Assembly: GCA_001969505.1 (NCBI GenBank)
Contig: LSSK01000231.1
Location: 1 to 29,630 of the forward strand
Direction of reading: 5' to 3'
Source of the DNA: Zancudomyces culisetae
Taxonomy: Eukaryota > Kickxellomycota > Harpellomycetes > Harpellales > Legeriomycetaceae
DNA length: 29,630 nt
A program made the translations under genes and the position numbers. This document shows, in pieces, positions 9,805 to 20,119 of this stretch. The first letter of the stretch is position 1. Every line of letters begins with the position of its first letter. The notes beneath the pieces were generated by a model. It was not told the origin of the DNA. It saw only the letters and a list, made by a program, of their open reading frames with translations, and made no database searches.

Positions 9805-10665
9805 TTATATATTCCTGTAGTAAGCGTTTTTGTACCGTAATCTCACAATTGTTCCAAACAAATAGAATAGTACTCCTATGGCTGATATAGCAGAGTAGAC
9901 ATAAAGCCCTGTTTTAGGCCCAGTTAGCTGCATTCCAAGAGGATTCATTGACTTATCATAGTCCGGATTTCCAGGAATGTATTTAACTCCGGGCCCATTC
10001 GGGTTTGTTGTTGCAGGTGTACTTAGGTTACCTGCTGTTCCTGCTGTACCTGCTGTACCTGCCGCTCCTGTTGGTGCAGCTGCTGTAGAGTTTGTGCTTC
10101 CGACTTGATTTGCGGTTATTAGCTGATTTAACCCACCTTCATCCAGAAGATCTTTATTCTCGATTACCACATAGTCAACACCTTCTACTAAATTTACCGC
10201 AGCGACGTTCCCGCTTGGAGTTCTAGACTTGAGTATCAGCACGGAAGATGGCTTGAAATAGCTTTTACTACCATCTCCGCTATTTACCAATTGTTGTGGC
10301 TTTATGGTGAATGCAAGCGAGTCGAAAGGATGGTCTTTTGGAGGAACAAATGTAACCATACCGTTTGGATATGTTCCATACGAAAACCCTGATGTCACTT
10401 CAGAGACACTTAGCGCCGAGTCGTAGTTATACTTAAACATGTAAGACCACTCCTTATTTGGGTCTGCGCTATCACTTTTCTTGGGGCTAATTAGGATTTT
10501 TGCACTGTCTTTGCTTCCCTTCTCAGCATAATAGTAATACATTCCGATTCCCTCGGGATTCTGTACATTTATTGACTGCGAGTTGATTCCCCCTGTTATC
10601 ATTAGTTGTAGTATTACCAATACTATGGTACTGTATCTGTTCATAAATATGCTCTTTCGTTTCAT
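9805..10665 (-). CDS. Signal-peptide, C-terminally anchored surface protein, family unknown
   Basis: Single-exon gene of 286 residues. Residues 1-30 form a signal peptide with a basic start (MKRK) and a hydrophobic core (TIVLVILQLMI); a second ATG at codon 8 would also work. Residues 31-190 look like a folded, beta-rich extracellular domain. A low-complexity Ala/Gly/Thr/Pro linker follows (about 190-225), containing a TAG(T/A) tripeptide repeat. One membrane helix (about 254-276, YVYSAISAIGVLFYLFGTIV) and a short basic cytosolic tail (RLRYKNAYYRNI) close the protein. There are no Cys in the ectodomain. The layout, signal plus domain plus O-glycosylatable linker plus anchor, fits a fungal cell-surface or endomembrane type I protein. 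It vaguely recalls the DUF7137-type fungal secreted proteins, but I would not assign it. The linker is built on a 9-base minisatellite. Confidence 0.75.
   Translation of the reverse strand: MKRKSIFMNRYSTIVLVILQLMITGGINSQSINVQNPEGIGMYYYYAEKGSKDSAKILISPKKSDSADPNKEWSYMFKYNYDSALSVSEVTSGFSYGTYPNGMVTFVPPKDHPFDSLAFTIKPQQLVNSGDGSKSYFKPSSVLILKSRTPSGNVAAVNLVEGVDYVVIENKDLLDEGGLNQLITANQVGSTNSTAAAPTGAAGTAGTAGTAGNLSTPATTNPNGPGVKYIPGNPDYDKSMNPLGMQLTGPKTGLYVYSAISAIGVLFYLFGTIVRLRYKNAYYRNI
10031..10066. repeat. 9-bp coding minisatellite
   Basis: Four units of CCTGCTGTA (with small changes) encode, on minus, the Ala-Gly-Thr repeat in the linker of the anchored surface protein. Because the unit is a multiple of three, copy number can change without frameshift. 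Confidence 0.8.
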
Positions 10666-12704
10666 CGTAAGTGTTTTTATTTTATTTTTACAATGGCTCT
10701 ATAAGTGCTTTGTTGGATGAGTTTCTTCTCGATGTTCCTACCTTTCCTAAAGGTATTTCATTTACCTATCGGTTAATACCTATTTTAGAATGTTCCACAC
10801 CACTTTTCTTATAGCTCTCGAGTTTATGTTAGACTAGAGTATGTAAAGTATATGCAAAACAGTTGACTGAAGTATCTACAAGCTTTTGTTATGGCCAAAA
10901 CCTAACAGAAAAAGATATGCAAATTTAATGAAGTAGCTTAAAGGACCAATGCTTTCCTATATATTATAATATGTAATGGTGGGTTTTTTTTACTCCTTGA
11001 AATATTTGGGGGTCTCTTTTCTTTTATAAAAGAATATATTGAGTTTTGGTACAACTTATTAGCTATCCGTCCAATCCCAAGCAATTTCATTGTGTGTTGA
11101 ATTCACTAGCAGATCATTGATATTAATAATCAGACATTTTATTCTTACTAAAAATAGCATTTGTTTGTTTTAATTTAGCCACTACCAAAGTTAACACTGC
11201 ACTAATATCCAACTCAGCCAACGAGTGGGCTGTATTTTATTGAATCACCATCTTTAGTTTTTGAATTTTACCATGCTAAGCTAATACACAAGAAAACCCT
11301 GCTGAATTTTCAATAACCTGAAGATTTTTTGCGCAGAATAAAAAAAGCCAGCTTTGTTAGTATTGGGATAGGAGTTGGCACCTTAAATGTCATTTTTGCT
11401 TAAATGCGTATAAAATCCGTGATCCTCAAAAAAATTAGTATAATGTGTGTAGCTCATCCAAAAAGCCATCTCTAAAAAGACAAAAGAAAAAAACCACCCA
11501 CCAACAAAGGCAACTGGTTAGCATGAAGGCTTGCGATTTTCCATTGAATCGAATTTAGCGTCGATCAAATATTATTCGTTTTCAACGAGAAAAAGTTCTG
11601 GCAATTTGACGTTTTCCAAAAAGTTTTATTAAAAACAAAATTTGGCATTTGTTGCTCCTCCTTCAAGCCACCCTCATTCATAATTTTTTTTTCTTGTTTT
11701 CTTTCCTTTGTTCTTGCAAAAGATTCGAGCTATTTTTTAAATGGGCAATATAAAAAAAGAACTCCACTGTTTTGATTCGATGGTTTGACTCATTCTTCAA
11801 ATTGTGTATGACAAAAATGCAAATCAAAAGCAAAACAAACATGTGGGCTTAATATTTAAAAAAACACCGCCTGTGCAGCCGAGGATTGCGCTACTAACAG
11901 GTGAATTTCCCCCGAAAGAACCGCCTGAAAATGCACATTTATGTGTATCGCGTTTTTTTTTTGCGTGCAGTTATAGAGTTCAGTCAAAAAGATCAGTTGT
12001 ATTCATTAGACTAAAATATTGAGGAGTCTATCCCGAAGCTTTTAAGCTGAAATTCAAAGAGATTGTGCTTCTTTGTTGAGGTGCATACGCCTCATAAAGG
12101 TGCTTCCAAATTCGACGGATCCCCTTGCACTCACTTTGGTTCTCTGTTGCTTTAGCTTTTGTACCTGGTCATGGTATCATTGATATAGTAACCCTCATTA
12201 CTTTTTGTATTTTAAAGGAAAAATGCCTGTATTTATAAACAGAAACCAAAAAACTGATGCTTTACAACCTTGTTTTTTAAAACCAGTCGACTATTCTTAT
12301 TCAGCTGAAATCTCTACAAGGCTATGATGCCTGAAAAGCGTCAACTTTTTATCATAGAACGAATTCAAAGCTGTGAGAGTGTTAACCTCAACATGTGACA
12401 GCCAAGTTCAGCTATCATAGGTTATTTGAGAAAAAATTTTTTTTTCAACAAGTCTACTTTATTATTGGGGAGGAATAGTAACTGAAAATTTTTTTTCTAG
12501 TAACCCTTTTTGTGTGCTTTTTACTTGACAGCAGCAGAAAATTTTTTACTATTTTTAATTGATGATCCAGGATAATTTGGAGAAAAAATTTTTTTCATTA
12601 AGTTTAATTTTGGTATTTTTTATTTTAATAATTTAGTATTTAAACCCTTGTTTAAACCACAAAGTAGAACAATTAGAACAAAAAAACACAAACACAGAAC
12701 AAAA
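10666..12704. other. Long intergenic region upstream of SNU13
   Basis: About 2 kb. The left end holds the promoter of the surface-protein gene and the right end the SNU13 upstream elements. A patch near 11866-11940 is richer in G+C and repeats ACCGCCTG twice, inside a 72-codon frame (11804-12022, GTG start; no family recognised). I saw no tRNA, snRNA or convincing exon. Confidence 0.4.
12426..12597 (+). promoter_or_regulatory. Cluster of four GAAAA(A)TTTT elements upstream of SNU13
   Basis: Four copies of a GAAAA(AA)TTTT(T) element lie near 12430-12446, 12484-12496, 12537-12548 and 12582-12596, about 110-280 bases before the SNU13 ATG. In budding yeast the related RRPE motif (TGAAAAATTTT) marks promoters of ribosome-biogenesis genes and is bound by Stb3. 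SNU13 works in snoRNPs, so the match is functionally sensible. They could also be plain poly(dA:dT) tracts. Confidence 0.5.
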
Positions 12705-13305
12705 ATGGTAAGTAATTTTTCAACATTTATTCTCCTCTATTACAAGAATTCGATTGATAACAGTTGATGATAATCTTACTCAGCTCACTTCGAAACAATA
12801 TGTGACAAAGTTCTTTTCTGACACATCAAAGAATTCTTATCTGTACTATTCAAATAAAAGTGAATGGTCTTCCAAATGTGAAACAACAGTTGAACTAACA
12901 TTAAACTAACTAATGAACTAGGCCGAAATTAACCAAAAAGCATTCCCACTAGCCGATGACTCTTTGACATCAACTATTTTGGATCTTGTACAACAAGCTT
13001 CCAACTATAAGCAACTCAAAAAGGGTGCTAATGAGGCAACAAAGACATTGAACAGAGGTACATCAGAGTTTATAATTCTCGCAGCTGACTGTGAGCCTCT
13101 TGAAATCCTTTTGCACTTGCCACTTTTGTGTGAGGATAAGAACGTTCCATATGTATTTGTTCCTTCAAAAACTACATTGGGCCGTGCCTGTGGTGTCAGC
13201 AGACCAGTTATTGCCGCTTCAGTAACAACTAACGAAGCTTCTGACTTGAAGAACATGATTAACAACATAAAAATCCAAATAGAAAAATTGTTGATTCAAG
13301 GATAA
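12705..13305 (+). CDS. SNU13: Snu13 / 15.5K, L7Ae-family RNA-binding protein
   Basis: Two exons: 12705-12707, which is only the ATG, and 12922-13305. They give 128 residues. The 214-nt intron begins GTAAGT directly after the start codon and ends AACTAG. The body is an almost perfect L7Ae/Snu13 sequence, with [19 protein letters not shown] (about 35-53, K-turn contact), [20 protein letters not shown] and [11 protein letters not shown]. The protein binds kink-turns in U4 snRNA and in box C/D snoRNAs, nucleating the U4/U6.U5 tri-snRNP in splicing and the 2'-O-methylation snoRNPs in the nucleolus. An intron right after ATG is a known habit of highly expressed ribosome-related genes in fungi. The RRPE-like cluster upstream fits such regulation. 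Short forms starting at an internal codon lack the conserved FPLADDSLT start and are wrong. Confidence 0.96.
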
Positions 13306-14454
13306 TAGTATTAACATTACTTACATGCGGTGTGTATCATGAATATTATTTGGCTTAGTGATTGATGCTCCCCTATACTTTCCAGTAGCTTTCCTTGTTG
13401 CTTTTTTGTAAAAATATTTTGATTTATTTGGTCAAACTGGAAAAAGATTAGTATTTTTGTGAAATAAAGTTAAATCTATGTGTACAATTTGATTAATCAT
13501 AAGCTTTTTCTATGTTTTACAATTAATGAGTTGCATAAATGTCTTTTTAACTTCAGCTTGTAACATACGTATACACTAGCATTTATTTGGCGAGGTGGAA
13601 TAGTGCTACCAAGAATTATCGGCTTTTTTAGTGTGTGTTTATGGCGACCTGGGTTTTTCAGGTATTATGCTCTATTTCGAGAAGATACTCACTAAAAGGG
13701 ATAGTGATGTATATTTATTATTTATTGGGTATAACCCAGAATGCCTGTATTTAGTGGAGATGAGCAAATTAAGAACTAGAATGATACCTCAGTTCGGTAT
13801 TTTTTTGGTTTGAGACCATTATCATACTCGTTGTCACTAGGAATTTCAAGCACAAGTTCACCAGAAAAGTATTGAGTCTAGCCATGTCATTTGTAATCCA
13901 AAATGAAATTCTTTTATTTTTCAATTAGAAATATGTTCCAGCCACAAAGTAATAACGCACCCTAATATATATATTTTTTGAGAAAACCATTCCAGCTAGC
14001 TACATAAAGAATATCCATCAATAAGCGCAGTTCTATCATATTTGGATCTAGATAATTGTAATACAAGCTACACTCCACCATTTGCAAAGGAAAAGCATCT
14101 AGAAAGTATCGTAGGTTGAATTCATAAAGCAGCCATTATTTTTGCAACTATTCCTGTATTACTCTCTGTTTTATTGCAGCCCTTTTCCATTTTCATATAC
14201 CATCAAGACCAATAGTAATGTACGAATCGTTTAGTCCACAACATAACTCAGAATAAAAATTGAGTGGAGGTATCCCAGAACCAATAGGGGTTGGAAGAAC
14301 ATACATTGCGATATATTTCAGCCTAGATTTATTTACAAAACAGGGACCAGAGCGCTTCTAATCCGAATATATTAGTTTTTTATATCTTTTTTAACCTCTA
14401 ATAGGCATCTTTTTCCATTTTATATGCACAATTTTGTTTTATATGAAAATATTG

Positions 14455-14509
14455 TGATAATATAGCTTTACTCTCCAGAGTAAATAATGCACTCTCTAGA
14501 ATATTATCA
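14455..14509. repeat. Nested inverted repeat
   Basis: The outer arms are TGATAATAT (14455-14463) and ATATTATCA (14501-14509). Inside them TTTACTC-TCCA-GAGTAAA (14468-14485) forms a perfect 7-bp stem with a 4-base loop. It lies about 360 bases upstream of the secreted Cys-rich gene. Its function is unknown. Confidence 0.6.
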
Positions 14510-14601
14510 TAATCGTGCAGCCGCAACTTTAATTCGAGATGAGATCTGGATTTGGCTTAAATCTAGATAACATTCAATATAATCCACACTATATTTGTGA
14601 A

Positions 14602-14631
14602 AACATACACATACACGCACACATACACATA
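14602..14631. repeat. CA-rich simple repeat
   Basis: Imperfect ACACAT/ACAC microsatellite in the upstream region of the secreted cysteine-rich gene. Confidence 0.75.
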
Positions 14632-14870
14632 TCAAAAACATACCTAGTATCAAAATTTTCTTTGCCTTACTTCAATACAGTTTAATACAGAAAGTGTTTA
14701 CTCAAGAGAAGGTCGTTTATGAGCATAAAAAAAGTATAAGTACCTTCAAAATCAGCCATATTCTAAGTTTTCAGTATCATCATCGCACTCTAATAGAAGA
14801 AAAACTATAATCATTCAACCCTTTAGCTAGACTTCACTAAAGAAAAAACCTTATTAGAATTTAAACAAAT

Positions 14871-15641
14871 ATGAAAGCCTTTACCCTTAGTCTGCTGACT
14901 CTCGCTTTAAACGCCTTGAGCGTATCCGCTTCTTCACAATCGGCACAAAGTAATGAGTATCAAAATTCAGTACACCAAAATGATAACCAAATATATGAAT
15001 CTGGAAATGAAGGTATTGCTTTCAACCAAAACGAAAACATCAACAACAGCAATGGGGACTGGATCCAAAACCTGGGTGACCTAACCTACGCTGAGAACAA
15101 TGGTGAGTATTCAAACGAGTCCTGCGATGGAGCCCTGGGAAATGATTTGGCTGCTGGAAAACGCAGAGGATCAAGAAGAGTTAGAAGATGCAAGAGAAAG
15201 TTCAGAAAGTGCTTGTTCAGAGTAGCCAGAAGAAGATGCATGATAAAATGTGAAAGAAAGTGCTCTGACTTTGAAGGTCCTGAGTACGAAAAGTGCACTA
15301 GTGAGTGCCAAGTTAAATGCAGAAAGATGACTGCTAAGAAGTTCTGGAAACGCACCAGACCATTGAGATGCTTCAAGGCATGCAAGAAGTGCAGCAAATG
15401 CCTTGAGTCCAAGAAGGCACGTGTAAACAAGCTTTTCAGCGATCCAGTATTTGATGACCTCAAGAAGGCATTCTCCAACCTTAAAACTAGAGGTACTTTG
15501 GAAAGCTACAAAGAATTGAGAAAAGCAATTAAGGAGTCTACACCACCAGCTGCCGCGACACCAGCACCAGCACCAGCTGCTGCACCAGCAGCTGCAGCAG
15601 CCCCAGTAGCAGCCCCAAAGCCAACTGCTGGTGGAAAATAA
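14871..15641 (+). CDS. Secreted basic cysteine-rich prepro-protein
   Basis: Single exon, 256 residues, ATG start. Residues 1-20 are a clear signal peptide ending SVSA. Residues 21-96 are an Asn/Gln/Glu-rich, acidic pro-like region. KR at 97-98 is a likely Kex2-type cleavage site. A strongly basic core (99-185) carries twelve Cys with spacing C-x6-C-x8-C-x3-C-x3-C-x10-C-x3-C-x3-C-x16-C-x3-C-x2-C-x2-C; a further Cys sits at 85. After a helical, charged stretch (about 186-224) comes an Ala/Pro tail (about 225-255). Repeated CX3C pairs suggest disulfide-stapled helices. Codons favour AAG, AGA and C-ending forms more than the neighbours, hinting at high expression. I recognise no family. The form (signal, pro-region, dibasic site, Cys-rich cation) is seen in fungal secreted effectors, adhesive or antimicrobial peptides, and nothing here decides between them. 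The assembly gap begins 82 bases after the stop. Confidence 0.8.
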   Translation: MKAFTLSLLTLALNALSVSASSQSAQSNEYQNSVHQNDNQIYESGNEGIAFNQNENINNSNGDWIQNLGDLTYAENNGEYSNESCDGALGNDLAAGKRRGSRRVRRCKRKFRKCLFRVARRRCMIKCERKCSDFEGPEYEKCTSECQVKCRKMTAKKFWKRTRPLRCFKACKKCSKCLESKKARVNKLFSDPVFDDLKKAFSNLKTRGTLESYKELRKAIKESTPPAAATPAPAPAAAPAAAAAPVAAPKPTAGGK

Positions 15642-15723
15642 TTGCTAGGCTCAAGTGAACCTAAGCCAAGAGTGTGTTCTTGGTATAATTATTTTCCCTT
15701 CTTCAGCTGTATTGATATTACAG

Positions 15724-16294
15724 NNNNNNNNNNNNNNNNNNNNNNNNNNNNNNNNNNNNNNNNNNNNNNNNNNNNNNNNNNNNNNNNNNNNNNNNNNNNN
15801 NNNNNNNNNNNNNNNNNNNNNNNNNNNNNNNNNNNNNNNNNNNNNNNNNNNNNNNNNNNNNNNNNNNNNNNNNNNNNNNNNNNNNNNNNNNNNNNNNNNN
15901 NNNNNNNNNNNNNNNNNNNNNNNNNNNNNNNNNNNNNNNNNNNNNNNNNNNNNNNNNNNNNNNNNNNNNNNNNNNNNNNNNNNNNNNNNNNNNNNNNNNN
16001 NNNNNNNNNNNNNNNNNNNNNNNNNNNNNNNNNNNNNNNNNNNNNNNNNNNNNNNNNNNNNNNNNNNNNNNNNNNNNNNNNNNNNNNNNNNNNNNNNNNN
16101 NNNNNNNNNNNNNNNNNNNNNNNNNNNNNNNNNNNNNNNNNNNNNNNNNNNNNNNNNNNNNNNNNNNNNNNNNNNNNNNNNNNNNNNNNNNNNNNNNNNN
16201 NNNNNNNNNNNNNNNNNNNNNNNNNNNNNNNNNNNNNNNNNNNNNNNNNNNNNNNNNNNNNNNNNNNNNNNNNNNNNNNNNNNNNNNNNNNNNN
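15724..16294. other. Assembly gap (571 N)
   Basis: Uninterrupted N run, a scaffold gap of unknown true length. Frames running through it are artefacts. Sequence between the Cys-rich gene and the PA-TM-RING gene may be missing, including possible further genes. Confidence 0.99.
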
Positions 16295-16791
16295 TATCTA
16301 CCCAACTAACTACCCTCCATATTGTAGAGACCTCATACCTACCGTTCGTTTGCTCAGAAGGTTGTTTCCTCTCTAAGCTAATCCAAGACAATTTTAAAGG
16401 ATCGACAAAATCTACCAAAAGTATTATAATGTCCTATTCAAAGATAATTTATGAATCCTATTTTCTCCGAGCTTTTTAATATTAGATAACTAGGTAAAAG
16501 AAACATGACTTGCATTGGATTTAAACAGCCGCCGAAAGTACATGATAGAGATTTTATGAGTCTGGAGTATGTTTTTCATTTAATAAAATAGCTGACACAC
16601 TGCAGTTTAATATAATAAATAATTTTATTTGCAAAACTACATCATATTAACACGTTCTGGTTGATATTTAGTCAAGTTTAAAATAAATAAATTTAAAATG
16701 AAAATCTTGAAGGTGTTTAAATGAAAAACGTTTAAAAACATTGCAAAAAATAAAGCCCCTAAGGCCTACTTAAACAGCCTCAAAATCAACA
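16295..16791. other. Non-coding stretch right of the gap
   Basis: The first about 120 bases after the gap are slightly richer in C than the rest. The remainder is the AT-rich 3' flank of the minus-strand RING gene. I found no supported gene, but an exon of a gene lying mostly in the gap cannot be excluded. Confidence 0.4.
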
Positions 16792-18247
16792 TTAAATATT
16801 ATCAGTGGGTTTTTCAACCCTTATAGTCCTATGATGTGTCGCAAATTTTGGCCTTTCAAATGAAACCCTTCTAACAGGAATAGTGTTTTTGTTTTTTTTG
16901 TTTTTGCCACCAAATTTACCGAGCGCGGTTGTATAAAGCCTATTAAGATAGTATCTCATTCCAACCTCCTTCTCAATTCCGCCATCTTCCAGCAAAGGGG
17001 CAGCATTGAAATCTTCACACTCGTAGTCATCAACACTCATAAGCATTCGCGTATCATATTTACAAACTGGGCACAGTGCCGACTGTTTCTGTAGCCATGG
17101 GTCAATGCACTCGGTATGGAAAAAGTGTGTGCATGGGAGTTTGCGTACTTTTACACCTGCAACAAAATCGTCAATACAAATTGCACAAGTGGATAGATGT
17201 CTCATACCCTTAGTATAACTTACATTACTAGCAGTTTTGGATCCTGATGTAGGACTAAAGAGTAGTGTAGGGGTATGGTTGTTGTTGGATGTAAGTTTTG
17301 AGATGACCTCTTGAGACAATGTAAACGTTTCCATGTTTTTAATGATTGATTCTGGTAGTGTTCTACGTCTTCTTCCTCGTGATGGTTTTTCAATTTTGCC
17401 CGAGATATATAATCTTTTCTGGTGTCGTTTTTTCAAGTAAAAAAATACTATTATTTTGGTAATAAGCAATATAAATGTTAGTTATAATGTTAATGTTAAT
17501 GTTGATAGAATGTTAATGTCTATGTTTTAAACACCATCGTGGCAATCATCCATAATATCAGCAGTTCTATACAAACTAAAAAAGAATTCTCTTACATGAA
17601 ATTAACACTCCTGCACCTAGAATAGTAAACACTACTATCATAGCTGTTCTCAATCCCTTTCCTCCAGTATTCGGACTTCCAATCAATGATACAAATACAG
17701 CTCTTTTGTTGTCTGTATTATCTTTAAAGTTGTTGTCCAAATCCATTTCCAACACTTGTCTGCTCAAAAAAGATCCTATGTTGCTATCCACTACATATAC
17801 GGGTATGCCAACTTTTTTATTTTTAAGTTCATTCTTAACTTTTTTCTTGAGTTCAGCATTGTTTTTTGTATCTTCATATAAAATTATTCCTCTGGCATCG
17901 TCAAATACTGCCTGCTGTATAACGGAATATGGATTACACTTTCCAACATATCCAAGTGCGATTCGAACATATTCATTGCCAAAGTGATCCTTTCCATGTG
18001 CAGCAGGGGTGCACTCAAATCCCTCTCCAATATTGTACAAAACCCCCTTTGCGTTTTCTAGCTGCTTTTTGTTAGCATGGTTTGCTAATTCTACAAAATT
18101 GTTGGCATTATCGTATAGTACTGAGCTTTCAATTGATGTAACGACGTCATCTTTAACGTTAATGAGATCTTTTCTTATTGCATTCTGACCAAAGCTATAT
18201 CCATAGAAGAATAAGCCAAAAACAGCCGGTAAACTGATTTTAACCAT
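16792..18247 (-). CDS. PA-TM-RING E3 ubiquitin ligase
   Basis: Two exons (17596-18247 and 16792-17447) give 435 residues. The 148-nt intron has a TTTCAT|GTAAGA donor, a CTAAC branch-like site and an AATAATAG acceptor, and a Leu codon spans the join inside the membrane helix. Layout: signal peptide 1-20; a lumenal protease-associated (PA) domain about 80-175, with SVIQQAVFDDARGIILYED and VGIPVYVVD strands; a membrane helix about 200-222; a basic stretch KPSRGRRRR; a LPESIIKNM motif; and a RING-H2 at 305-346 with ligands C305, C308, C323, H325, H328, C331, C343, C346 and the CIDPWL block. The C-terminus is a charged cytosolic tail. This is the RNF13/RNF128 architecture: such ligases sit in endosomal, vacuolar or Golgi membranes and ubiquitinate membrane cargo. 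Read separately, the frames look like a secreted PA protein and a soluble RING protein, but neither then has a complete membrane segment. Confidence 0.9.
17486..17518. repeat. TTAATG hexamer repeat inside an intron
   Basis: Several imperfect copies of TTAATG lie within the intron of the PA-TM-RING gene (17448-17595), just upstream of its branch-site region. Short simple-sequence array. Confidence 0.65.
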
Positions 18248-20119
18248 TTTTCTCTTTGTTGATATCTTTATAATATCCCTATCTCTATTAATACTCTTTA
18301 TTTATTTGTTTATTTATTTATGTACTGAATAATTAATAAAGTACTCTTATTTTAATCTTTCGGAGCTTTGCCAAACGCCTCTACTTGCAAGTGTGTTTGT
18401 TTTTATAAACTTTTATGAATTGAAAAGTGTAAAAAAAATCGAAATCGATAATATTCTCTAAGGAATATACACTAAAACGTGAATTCTTTCTATGGTATTA
18501 CCAGGAGACAGATAATAGGTTAGTTAGCTATAAAAAAAAGTATTGCTACTAAGTTTTTGCAACGGAAATTTGTGGGACTAGGAATCACACAATAGGGTTG
18601 TTTCGACTGGACCTTTTTGACACCATATAGAAGAACTCCACACATTTTTCGAGTTTTGCATGTTTCAATTTAAGAGTTTTGCGTTTTTGACGTAATATTC
18701 AAAACCAATAGTTATAGTCGACATCCTCCGCATGTATTTTATGGTAAATGGAGGAAGCTTGTAGTGGTGTCAGCCTCATACAGCTTTAAAACAGTATTAC
18801 GTTTCTGCTATTCCAAAAGTGATACAAGTAAAACATGCCAATTCTTGATAGCACGCTTTTTTCATCATAGTACTTGTTTTATGTTTAGAATATTTTCAAA
18901 AGAATGATGGTAACCACATCTTATTAGCCTAGTGCGAGTAAACCCTCTGGCTACTATCATTATACTTAAATTTATATTGTTTTTTTCGGAAAACCACTAG
19001 TATTTGCATGGTTAAAATGAAAATATCGTCTCCATCGATAGAAATGAGTCATCCAATACACATTTTGAAGATGCGCGGGAAAAAAAGACTTCAAACATCC
19101 CAATTTATTTGAATGAGTGTCCTTTTTTAAAATATCATACTAAACCATTGGGTCAATCTTTACTAGGATCAGTACGTTTTAAGTAACAATGGTACACTTG
19201 GATATGTATCAATATATTGTTGCTTTTTATTTGGGCTTAAGAAAAAGTGAAATCATAAAAGTATAAACCAAATCAAGAACATACTCTTGTCAAAAACTGT
19301 ATGTCCACAAGTGATATTGGCAGGGTTTGTATCAAAATAGACTTACAATGTTATACTAGTGCCATTTTACGCTACGCTAGGTTAATAGCGGATATATTCT
19401 AGTAAAGTGTTCGTGTGTGTTTGTATGTGTGTGTGAACACAAAAGTGTGTATCAATTCCTATTGTGAGATAAAAAAATGATCTGCATCTTAAAAATATAT
19501 ATTTACTTAACTATCTTCTAACATAAACACTCGTTGAAGCTGTAAAGTCGTTCACCTAAAAATATTTAACCATAGCAATTATTCAGCTATTCAAAACCAG
19601 TAAAAGCATATGTAGCGCGTTATGAAGGCGGAAAGTTATCTATGGCCATTTAATGAGCTTCCTGGTCAAAGCATAAGTTTGTCAATAGAGTTGTGTTCTT
19701 TGCACTGCCATTGCTGCTACGTACAGGCTTTTCTGAACTTATTGGCGAGAGTACAGAATATTTCCAAGTATTTCATTGGTTAGCCAGTTTATTGAATTGC
19801 TAGTGCCAATTTGCCCATTGATTGCCGCCATAAAAGTATTTGGTAACTCGAGGTTCGAGAAAGTTCCATGGTGTAAATTACATAAACCATGGCCGTAAAA
19901 AAAAATGCAACAAGCATCAATCTTCAGGGTAAACAAAAAAATTGAGTATAAAAACACAAAAGCATAAAAGCTCGATTTTGTATTTCAATTTTAACTAGTT
20001 TACTATTTAAAAAGATAATCTCTGCTTTAAGATTTATTAAAACAAAGGAGATCCACTCCACATCAAATTATTGAAAGAAGCTAAAACAAACAACAACTAG
20101 ATATATACGCCAAGGAAAA
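18248..20119. other. Long intergenic region between divergent genes
   Basis: About 1.9 kb separate the start of the PA-TM-RING gene and MBF1. It contains a TTTA/TTTG simple tract near 18298-18320, a TG-rich tract at 19408-19434, a CTCGAGGTTCGAG near-palindrome near 19846-19858 and a TATAAAAA box at 19947-19954, about 170 bases before the MBF1 ATG. A minus frame at 19739-19957 starts near the same box and is not credible. I saw no RNA gene. Confidence 0.4.

Larger units (their letters stand above)
13306..14870. other. Intergenic region with inverted repeats and a CA-rich tract
   Basis: About 1.5 kb. It contains an AATAAA past SNU13 (near 13463), a nested inverted repeat (14455-14509), a CA-rich simple repeat (14602-14631) and a TATAAG box at 14735-14740, about 135 bases before the next ATG. 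A 60-codon plus frame near 13631 starts with a non-ATG codon and is not credible. Confidence 0.45.

Noticed and set aside
15642-16479. Long frames crossing the N run on both strands
   Set aside because: They are open only because N codons contain no stops. They are artefacts of the gap.
19739-19957. 72-codon minus frame upstream of MBF1
   Set aside because: Low-complexity start at a TATA-like site, no motif, and located in the MBF1 promoter.
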